Shown here piece by piece: positions 57,177 through 64,000 of a DNA stretch of 64,000 bases. This stretch comes from Spongospora subterranea f. sp. subterranea. Lineage: Eukaryota; Endomyxa: Phytomyxea; Phytomyxea; Plasmodiophorida. How positions within the stretch are numbered: position 1 is the stretch's first letter; each line of letters starts with the position of its first letter. A program made the translations under genes and the position numbers. Where the stretch lies: positions 1-64,000 of the forward strand of contig JAUGWO010000140.1 in assembly GCA_049724395.1 (NCBI GenBank), written 5' to 3'. The notes beneath the pieces were generated by a model. That model saw nothing but the letters and a program-made list of their open reading frames with translations, did no database searches and was not told the origin of the DNA.

Positions 57177-58219
57177 ATGACGCCATCGGAGAACCATCAT
57201 AGAGCCGTATGTGATGCAACCAAGGACCAGTTCCTAGTCGCGCAGCTGCAGGTTCAGGCGGATATGGGCAAGCGCGCCGACACAGGCTTCAAGAAAGAAG
57301 CCTGGTCGGCGGTAACTGTAGCATTTAACAAACAATTCAAATGCAGTCTACTTTCGGGGAAGATCAAGTCCCGTCTGGATGCCTTGAAGAAAGACTTCAA
57401 GGATTTTACATACTTAAAAAACAATTCAGGGTTCGGATGGGATGACCTCACGCATGTCCCGACAGCCCCTGACGAAGTGTGGGCAGCGGTGATTGAAACC
57501 AACATCCGAACCCTGAATTGTTTTTTAAGTATGTAAAATCCTTGTCAAAGCATCCAGACGGGACTTGATCTTCCCCGAAAGTAGACTGCATTTGAATTGT
57601 TTGTAATTTCGGACGACACCATCCCGCTGCATGATTCGTTAACGGTCCTGCTCAGCGGTGCCGTCGCTACAGGCGAGCACACGGGCATGCCCCCTGGATT
57701 CTTTCCTTCTCACACGGTTCTGGTCGGCGAAAGCGAAGACCTTTCGTCTCCGTCTCCATCGTTTGACACGATGTCCGCCCCCTGCATTCAACTCATTCCA
57801 CCCCCAACGATCCCCGCTTCCGTCGCAGGAGGGCAGCCTCACCGGAAGAATCTTCACAAAGCTCGAAACCACCTCGCAAAAAAAGTAGCTGTATGAAAGT
57901 CGACCGGAGGTCGGCCGGAATGATGATCGGCCAGGCCATGGCGAAGTACGTCGACTTGGAAGAGTCCAGGCGTAAAGCGGAATTGGTTTTGTCTCAGCAA
58001 GTCAACCGTCCGGTCACTCCTGAGGATCGCCTATCCAGCGCTCTGGTGCATATGATGGAAAACTACATCGGCCTTGAAAGCGATGAAGACCTCGCGTTGC
58101 TTCCGACTACGTTAGCCGAAGGACACAATGCCACTATCTATCTCTCGCTGTCTGGAGACGCTCGCGACGCCTTTGTGCGGCAACAGATCGCTAAGAATCC
58201 AAGCCGAAACAACTTGTAA
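57177..58219 (+). CDS. Harbinger Myb/SANT-type DNA-binding protein, interrupted
   Basis: Starting MTPSENHHRAV, the frame shows the Myb/SANT-like domain of Harbinger ORF2: FKKEAWSAVTVAFNKQF, KIKSRLDALKKDFKDFTYLK and NNSGFGWDDLT, then APDEVWAAVIETN. After that, 57504-57603 is an inverted copy of 57329-57440 that breaks the frame. Coding resumes as IPLHDSLTVLLSGAVATGE in another frame, and the C-terminal part (MIGQAMAKYVDLEESRRKAE, VTPEDRLSSALVHMMENYIG) lies at 57893-58219. In this superfamily ORF2 helps import the transposase and binds the ends. This copy is disabled by the inverted insert unless it is spliced out. Confidence 0.75.
57329..57603. repeat. Inverted duplication inside the Harbinger ORF2
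   Basis: The segment 57329-57440 reappears in inverse orientation at 57504-57603 with a loop of about 63 bp. Shared words include TTCAAATGCAGTCTACTTTC, GATCAAGTCCCGTCTGGATG and ACATACTTAAAAAACAATTC. The copy lacks about 10-12 bp (around TTGAAGAAAGACTTC) but is otherwise almost identical, so it is recent. Confidence 0.9.
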
Positions 58220-58240
58220 TACAGTCTATAATTGCTGCGA

Positions 58241-59401
58241 TTACATTGTTGTAATATTTATGTGCTGTTGATAGTCGTTCCACATGTTTTTGGCAATGTT
58301 ATCTCGCATGGCTCGTGCTGCTTGTTCCTCTGAAGTATCGCGTTCAATGTCAGATGAACGATTATTTCGATGCGACGAATTACGATGCTCAAGTTCATCG
58401 TCGGCTTGGTCCATAAAGAAAGAATCGCTCTCGTGATCCATGAAAATATTATGAAATGCACACAGCGCATAGACGAGCTTTACCTGCGTCGCATATGGAT
58501 GCTCAGGCGTGGCCATAAGCAGCGGAAACCTCTTTTTTAAAACACCAAATATACGCTCAATTGCGTTTCGTTGCTGTGCGTGTCTGAGGTTGTACAATTC
58601 CTTGGGGTTTTGCGGACGCTGGTTATCTAAAGACCATTCGCGAAGGTGATATCGCACACCGCGATATGGAGTTAGAACAGTGCTTTTGAGTGCATATCCG
58701 GCATCTCCTAGGTAGTATTTACCTGGCGGGATCGCAAAGCCTTTATGGAAATACGCATCTGCGAAGACACCACCGTCGGATGCCGATCCCTCCCACCCTG
58801 CGAGAACGTATGTAAATCGCATGTCGAACGTGCATGCTGCCAGGACATTTTGAACATAGTAGCCTTTTGATTGCGGAACGGTCTCGAAACGCCTCGAACA
58901 GGAGTGCACGGAATATGAGTTCCATCAATGGCCCCGATACAATCTTGGAGATAGGGGCACATTTTCGGATTTTCCCTAATCTCTGCGGGGCACTGGAGTG
59001 CTGGCAAGCGAACAACGTCAGGATAGATTGCGATGAACGCATTGACTGAATCGTTGAAACATTTTGTGATGGTCCACCCGCTTCACTGAAACCTTTCTTG
59101 CGTTTGCCGATTTGAGGCATTTTATCCGACAACATAAAGGAATATGGCAAACTTCTCTTCTATCGATACATGGCGACTCGGTCCCAAGACAGCTTTCTCC
59201 AGCATGATATGAATAATAGTCAAAAAGGTTTCTCGCTGCATCCTCATCTGGTTTCGGAAACGAACGTGGATTACCATGCAGCAGTTCGGTGACCCAAGCC
59301 TTGCCAGAGAGGGTGGAAGTATGACAGGGCTCGTTGATAACATGTTGCACAGCCCAGTATAGAGCAGCGTAAAAGATAAGGGGAAACGCATGATCAACCA
59401 T
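58241..59401 (-). pseudogene. Harbinger (HARBI1-type) DDE transposase
   Basis: Order on the minus strand: MRMQRETFLTIIHIMLEKAV, SIEEKFAIFLYVVG, then NASNRQTQERFQ and TITKCFNDSVNAFIAIYPDV, the first catalytic Asp in CIGAIDGTHIP, the second in FTYVLAGWEGSASDGGVF, FAIPPGKYYLGDAGYAL, and the catalytic Glu in RNAIERIFGVLKKRFPLL. The tail is acidic (DQADDELEHRN). All DDE residues are present. Compared with the family (VVGHNASNR...RFQHSG) there are in-frame stops at the two His positions, and a one-base frameshift lies between DGTHIP and the GYYVQN block. So the copy cannot make full-length transposase without help, although the rest is well conserved and the decay is recent. Confidence 0.85.
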
Positions 59402-59509
59402 GGCTACGCAGTTATGGAGCCAAAATGGAGGTCAGAGCTCCATTTTCAAAATGCCATTTTGGGCGCGTTATGGCTTTTTATTATGGAGCGCCCATAATGT
59501 GCCGGACGC

Positions 59510-59925
59510 TTGACGGACATTTTGCAAAATGCCTGTTATGGCGTTTTGGGCCTGTTGCTGAAGCTCGGGACTGGGAAATTGAACGGCTGTTTTATTCAAG
59601 GTAGGATAAGATATCCCATAACGGCTCTTCCCTCAGTAGCATTTGGACTAAATTGGCAACTGCAGTGAACACAATCGGATGGAAGCTTCTTCCATGGCGA
59701 AACAATCCGTGCACTAGACAGGCAAATGTGCGGATACGGGCGTTAACGCTTTCATGTCGGGCACCCATTCTTTTCAAAGAAATGTTGATGGCTTTCATGA
59801 CTGAGGTCCCTCCTGTCTTTGAAACGCTGTCAAGAATCGATTATCAACGTCACGATAACAGCTATCAGCGGCGGGTTTTTCTCCGGGCATCAACCGTGGC
59901 AATAAACAGTTCTTCGCGATCTTGA
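59510..59925. other. No clear gene
   Basis: The stretch 59592-59798 on the minus strand is a 68-codon frame without a match. It lies between the Harbinger transposon and the next transposase relic and may be the decayed 3' end of the latter. Confidence 0.4.
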
Positions 59926-60461
59926 GATCGGGCCACGACCCACACGGCACTCCACCGGAGATATGTACAATTTTAAGAGCATCCTAGAGCAGTGCCAATC
60001 TCTATCTTAAGCCGGCACTATTGTGCTTGTGGGACCAATCGTCTTTGTTGAACACGGGTCCTTCTGGAACTTTGAAGTCAATTCCGTCTATGTACATCGA
60101 TGGGACCAGCCTGTCCCACCTGATTCATCGGTTTTCAAAATCAATCTAAGCAGCTTAAGAATTTGATAGTCTAACAAATTTGGTGAATCATACCAGGCCC
60201 ATCTCACTGATTCGTGTAACAACGACTTTTGCCCACTTCCGAAACGTTTTTTGTTGAACCTTGAATACAGACGCCCCAACTGATTCTGTAGGGTAGACCT
60301 TCAAAAAAATATAGCCCTATCAAAAGATGTTCTTTTTCCAGTTTCTCCGGACCAGGTCTTGAAATTCGAGTCCATATTTCAACCATGATGTCAAGGCTGA
60401 CACCAAAAAACGATCGGAACTTCCGCTTCCATGACGGCGTTTGATAAGATTCTATGGTCAT
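59926..60461 (-). pseudogene. DDE transposase relic of a second family
   Basis: The minus strand reads WKRKFRSFFGVSLDIMVEIW, EKEHLLIGLYFFEGLPY, then (about 60110-60040) MYIDGIDFKVPEGPVFNKDD and WSHKHNSAGLR. The pattern FFG...HLL-L-F followed by DG-DF-IPE...SHK--GLR is that of a DDE transposase family widespread in stramenopiles and other protists, related to IS5/HARBI-type enzymes. The reading frame is broken by several stops and shifts, and the third acidic residue is not visible. It probably belongs to the 5.2-kb element. Confidence 0.55.
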
Positions 60462-61244
60462 TCAGAAGAGTCGATGTCCGCAATAGAAACCACGAGGTCA
60501 TGCTTCTGTATTATTGGCAGCGAACCCCAGTCAGCCGAGTTCCACACACAGACGCTTTCCGCCTCAAATATAACACCTGGGCTATCCTTTGCGCAAATCA
60601 CGCAAAATCGACGTCTAAGAAGAGTGTACACAAATACAGTAATCGCAAAACGGGCACATGGTGCATTTGCTGGCGGCAAAACGCAAAACGTTTGCGTTAC
60701 GCCATTTTAGGAGGTCCACAGTCTCAACCTCCGCAAAATTGTTCGCGCAAATAAATGCGACGTGTCATAAAAAATTGGTCCATTTTCGCATTTCGGTCAA
60801 CGAGAAAAAAAGAAAATCCAATATCTATTACGCGCAAAATGTCACTGTGATCAATTTTTCGGTGGTGCATAATTGCGTAAAGACCCAGCAAAAAATTGAG
60901 CAAATTACTGTAACTACCGTTACGAAAAATGTCGTCGCAAACCCGTTCGAAACTAATTGAATTTATTCGCCTAACTTTGCGCAACGAGTTGCCTCATGAA
61001 GATATAGAGAAGTTGATCCAGGGTGACACATTATACACTGCGCAGTTTGCGCAGACTGCTCATAGGATGTCTTGGCGGGCTTTCACGGTTGGGCGCGATA
61101 TTCCAGCGTCATGACCTGGCTCACGGGATTACGGGAATCGACAAAAAAGTCTGCATACCATTTTGGCGCCTTTTTCAACAGTGACGTTGCTGTGCTGTAT
61201 GAAGTTGACAAGGAATCCATTTGTTAATTGGAAGCGCTAGCATC
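60462..61244. other. No clear gene
   Basis: Plus- and minus-strand frames of 60-107 codons overlap (60431-60754, 60658-60960, 60724-60984), all without a match. CGCAAAA-rich words recur at 60590-60740. This is internal to the 5.2-kb element. Confidence 0.4.
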
Positions 61245-62077
61245 ATGTCGTTGAATGCCAAGTCCTGCACTGATGAAAAAAGCGAACGGCTAGACAGGAT
61301 CTTGTTGGATGCTGGCAAAGGTATGAACTGATTACCAGCAAGGATCTTAAAAGAATTGCCCCAGATACTTTCAAGGATTTTGCAGCAAATACCCTGAATG
61401 GTAAATTAAGAAACATAAAAAGGATCTGTTGATGGCAGGTAGTAACTTTCTGGTCTTTTCACGGTTAGGGATTACTTATTTGTCATAGGACAATTACCAG
61501 ATTCTGACGACGACGATGATTCGCCAGTCACTCCGAAAGTCCAGCCGGCCATCCTTGGTCTTGGCAAGCCCAAGGGCCGACATGCAAAAAAGGATTGTGA
61601 GCAACCAGCAGTGGCAATCATTAATATGACGCCTGCTGCAGCTAAGCCGCTGGTTTCAGCATTAATGTGCGTTTACACGAAACCATTGAGTATACGGCAA
61701 ATGGAAACTCGTATATTGCGGTCATACTCGCTTTAGTAACTGGGTTCGTCCAAACACTTGATGTGAGTGAGGACGGTCAAAACATTACCGCACCTGTTGA
61801 AACGGACAAGCTGGGATCCAGCGGACTTCATCAGTCCAGAGGCAAGGGCCGACATTTGCGCCAGCGACGAGGCCAAAGCATTTGTACGATATTTTGGCAA
61901 CGAATCTTTAGAAACATTCACGGTTGCAATCCCCCGTCGCCGGTACTGCACGTCACGACCATCAGATCACGGTACATTTACAAAACAATTGAGACCGTGA
62001 AAATCCCGACAAGGTTGGTGGCCACGCTGACCGTACGCAGCGAGGACAAGCTGGACTTGAACAGTATCCTTTGTTGA
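61245..62077 (+). CDS. Unknown second gene of the 5.2-kb element
   Basis: An ATG at 61245 (MSLNAKSCTDEKSERLDRIL) is followed by several open pieces in different frames that could be exons: YELITSKDLKRIAPDTFKDF, then QLPDSDDDDDSPVTPKVQP with GLGKPKGRHAKK (AT-hook-like), and ISPEARADICASDEAKAFVR with YFGNESLETFTV. The last frame ends at a TGA that overlaps AATAAA, which looks like a genuine gene end 60 bp from the element's right terminus. Probably a DNA-binding accessory protein of the element. Function unknown and parts may be decayed. Confidence 0.4.
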
Positions 62078-62142
62078 ATAAAGCAAAAATAAATAATGTA
62101 GTACAAAAACGAACCAAACTCCGAATGACCGCAGCCTCCTGT

Positions 62143-62280
62143 GGGCCCTCTCCTCCCGATATATCAGATCACTCGGGCTGTATGTTCAGTGTACATGGAG
62201 ATAAGGCCCCGCCCACTGTATCCATCATTCACCGGTACCCTGTTGAAGGGCCCTCTCCTCCCGATATATCAGATCCATCA
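62143..62280 (+). repeat. 84-bp tandem repeat, right part of the split array
   Basis: Starts with GGGCCCTCTCCTCCCGATAT, then TCAGATCACTCGGGCTGTAT and the variant CATGGAGATAAGGCCCCGCC, as in the last unit at 56860-56930. Both sides share this variant, which supports one former array split by insertion and partly duplicated. Confidence 0.85.
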
Positions 62281-62403
62281 AAGTCCATCAGATTGTCAGA
62301 GGATTAAATACCGTTCATCAACTTGTATATGCAACCGCCATTATAAGTTGCCCCAAAGCATGATCCGACTTCTCTATCAGGTCTAGGATTCGCTCACTTG
62401 TTG

Positions 62404-62665
62404 CAGTTGTTCGATATTCATTTTGCGGGTTTCCTCGTCGAATCAGGTTAAATATGAACGAAGTGCGACACATACATTGGTGGTTGCGGGCGCGATTCCT
62501 CAGCTGGGATCATGGGATATTTCTGGGGCAATTCCATTACAAGAATCAGCTCGTGATCCACAGACCTGGCATTGCCAAGTTGATGTTCCGTCCATTGATT
62601 TCGAATACGCTTACGTAATGGTGGCGAAAAATCACGAAGAAGAGAGCATTTGGTTTCCTAAGTAA
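62404..62665 (+). CDS. CBM20 starch/glycogen-binding domain fragment
   Basis: The open stretch encodes THTLVVAGAIPQLGSWDISG, then AIPLQESARDPQTWHCQVDV and FEYAYVMVAKNHEEESIWF. The L-V-G-x-x-LG-W pattern and the F-Y-Y-V strand are those of CBM20 modules, which bind starch or glycogen and occur in amylases, laforin and glycerophosphodiesterase GPCPD1. A donor site (CCTAA|GTAAGT) follows, but I could not find a catalytic domain in the 340 bp before the kinesin gene. So this is a small CBM20 protein, a first exon with an unrecognised rest, or a broken gene. Confidence 0.6.
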
Positions 62666-63003
62666 GTCGAATATTTGATTTATCCTTTGTTGTACTTTCA
62701 ACCGTTTTTAATCTTTATAAGAGCAGTTCCCCGTTTGTTAATCGTATCGTGTGGTATTCAGGCAGTTGATCCGTTTACGAGGAAAGCACAGGGTACAATA
62801 CCACGTGTCCTTCCGCTCCATTGATCTGTGCCTGACATTATGATCCGGTTATATAGTGTGAACCTGTAGTATGTGTAACCGACGACAGGCTGAAATACTC
62901 ATCAAATAGCCTCACAAGGCGCCTTTCAGATCTTGAAAATCGTCTTAGTTTCGTCGGCGAGACCATACATCGCGACAGTAGTGATACAGTTCACACTTCG
63001 AAC

Positions 63004-64000
63004 ATGAAGGATGTACAGCAAGTTCTTGAACAACTGCGGAAGCAGTTTGTTCAGGAAGCTGGTCTGGATACTCCGCTTACTCCAGATTTACAAGTTGCAA
63101 TAGTTGCTGCAGATGATGGCGTTAAGCGTGTTCGTAGAGCATGGCTAGCCCTCCACCATGATATGCAAATATTTCGGAAGTCGGTTATTGACGAATCTCC
63201 ATTTATCACGTTGCGGAATCGCATTGAATCCCAACGCAATGCGATGACTCAGTTGGCTGCGGATTACGCCAAAGAAAGGTCGCGAAAGAAGGGCCTTAGT
63301 AGATAAAGTTCAGTCTCTTCGAGGTAAAATTCGGGTTTTGGTTCGCATTCGTCCCCAGCTGGGCTCCGAACTTGACGAAGCTTGTGCCGTCGAACCTATT
63401 GACGACACTTCATTATGCATTCGGGACAAAACATTTTCTTTTGATGGCATTCTTGGTCCTTTTTGTTCTCAAGCTGATGTATTTCATGAAGTGGAAGATG
63501 TGGTGGGTTCCTGTTTGGATGGGTTCACCTGCTCGGTTTTCAGTTATGGTAAGCGCTTACTTTTATTGTTATTCAGTTTTTTGATAATATTTTTTAGGGG
63601 CAACAAATAGCGGGAAAACGTTTTCCATGGAAGGCCCGAAAAATGATCGAGGCGTGAGCTTCAGATCATTGCGACATTTATTTGACCTGAAAGAGCAGCG
63701 TCATTCTACTTTCGATGTATCAATGCATCTAAGCGTCGTCGAAGTCTATAATGATGCTATTTACGATTTATTGGTTCCAGGCGATGATAGACCTCCATTA
63801 GAGATTGTCGCCGCCGCCGGATCTGATGATCGAGGCAGAGTGCTTAATTTGACGTGGTCCGACATTACGTCAGCTGACCAAGCTTGGGAGTCCATATCAA
63901 AAGCCACACAGTCTAGAAGTATTGGAGCGACAAGAAGCAATGAACGAAGCTCGAGATCACATCTGGCAGTTTGCGTATCGGTGCAGAGTTTAGATCGCCG
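63004..64000 (+). CDS. Kinesin-14-type motor, 5' part (runs off the window)
   Basis: The neck coiled coil (MKDVQQVLEQLRKQFVQEAG ... ITLRNRIESQRNAMTQLAAD) leads into LVDKVQSLRGKIRVLVRIRP, the start of a C-terminal kinesin motor, which marks a kinesin-14 (minus-end-directed) layout. The motor continues with FSFDGILGPFCSQADVFHEV, the P-loop GATNSGKTFSMEGP after a 48-nt intron, VVEVYNDAIYDLL and switch I NERSSRSH. The P-loop differs from the usual GQTGSGKT (Q to A and G to N) but keeps G-x4-GKT. The neck and motor are in different frames at about 63278 (GAAAGGTCGC); removing one G joins YAKES to RERRALVDKVQS. Switch II and the rest lie beyond 64000. An upstream stalk exon at 62880-63003 is likely. 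Confidence 0.82.

Larger units (their letters stand above)
56973..59509. mobile_element. PIF/Harbinger DNA transposon
   Basis: Short inverted ends GCGTCTGGCA (56973) and TGCCGGACGC (59500-59509) enclose the two diagnostic Harbinger genes in convergent order: a Myb/SANT-type gene on the plus strand and a DDE transposase on the minus strand. ATTATGGAG-type motifs repeat near both ends. It starts 46 bp inside the left end of the larger 5.2-kb element. It may be nested there, or the two could be one composite unit. A 3-bp target duplication is not clear. Confidence 0.65.
56927..62138. mobile_element. 5.2-kb inverted-repeat element inserted in the 84-bp array
   Basis: The ends are GGAGGCTGCGGTCA (56927-56940) and its exact reverse complement (62125-62138); similarity continues weakly inward for another 12 bp. 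The flanks are pieces of the 84-bp repeat: ACCGGTACCCT on the left and TGTGGGCCCTCTCCTCC on the right. The uninterrupted unit nearby (62230-62260) reads ACCGGTACCCTGTTGAAGGG, which acts as an empty site. Inside are a Harbinger transposon, a DDE transposase relic (minus) and a second gene (plus) ending at an overlapping TGAATAAA. Confidence 0.6.

Noticed and set aside
1-64000. CRISPR arrays, operons, prophage or other bacterial features
   Set aside because: Spliced genes, eukaryotic ribosomal proteins and minisatellites show nuclear eukaryotic DNA. None of the tandem arrays has the repeat-spacer structure of CRISPR.

Overview
This window is nuclear DNA from a eukaryote with a compact genome. 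Nearly every conserved gene is split by GT-AG introns of about 45-60 bp, intergenic gaps are short, and in two genes an AATAAA signal overlaps the stop codon. The conserved genes (SSRP1, eL36, uL11, CFIm25, SNIP1, Arp10, an AMBRA1-like WD40 protein, kinesin-14) are general eukaryotic or opisthokont-like. A bacterial-type histidyl-tRNA synthetase, a STELLO/DUF288 glycosyltransferase, hevein-type chitin-binding domains and DDE transposons of kinds common in protists do not point to one clade. I cannot name the organism.

Layout. 1-2.8 kb: an unidentified small gene and a SNIP1-like FHA gene. 2.9-16.2 kb: an island of mobile DNA with a fold-back element, a MULE-like transposase relic next to a Ulp1-type SUMO protease, a 4.1-kb element with long nested inverted repeats that appears to encode a MULE-like transposase fused through an AT-hook to a ubiquitin-specific protease (USP), a 28-bp minisatellite, a short inverted-repeat element, and a broken chromovirus (Ty3/gypsy) fossil. 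16.2-19.6 kb: nothing recognisable. 19.6-30.9 kb: an Arc1p-like tRNA-binding protein, a 53-bp minisatellite, a coiled-coil gene, an ecto-5'-nucleotidase, a Mut-7/EXD3-like 3'-5' exonuclease and an ML-domain (NPC2-like) gene. 31-43 kb: a secreted mucin, SSRP1 without an HMG box, the STELLO-like glycosyltransferase, a second ML-domain gene and HisRS. 43-56 kb: AMBRA1-like WD40, a pseudokinase, a CCCH+CCHC zinc-finger gene, eL36, CFIm25, uL11, Arp10, a secreted triple-hevein protein and a TIP30-like reductase. 56.5-62.3 kb: an 84-bp repeat array split by a 5.2-kb inverted-repeat element that holds a PIF/Harbinger transposon and a second DDE transposase relic. 62.4-64 kb: a CBM20 starch-binding fragment and the start of a kinesin-14 gene that runs off the window.

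The main discovery candidate is the pair of neighbouring MULE-like elements at 4.4-11.5 kb. One is associated with a SUMO-type protease (Ulp1) and the other carries a USP-type deubiquitinase domain on the same reading frame as the transposase tail. A second theme is inverted duplication: five independent inverted structures lie in or beside the mobile elements, two of them inverted partial copies of transposon coding exons. Four one-base insertions interrupt otherwise good frames in three host genes. They are either assembly errors or real lesions and should be checked before those genes are called functional.
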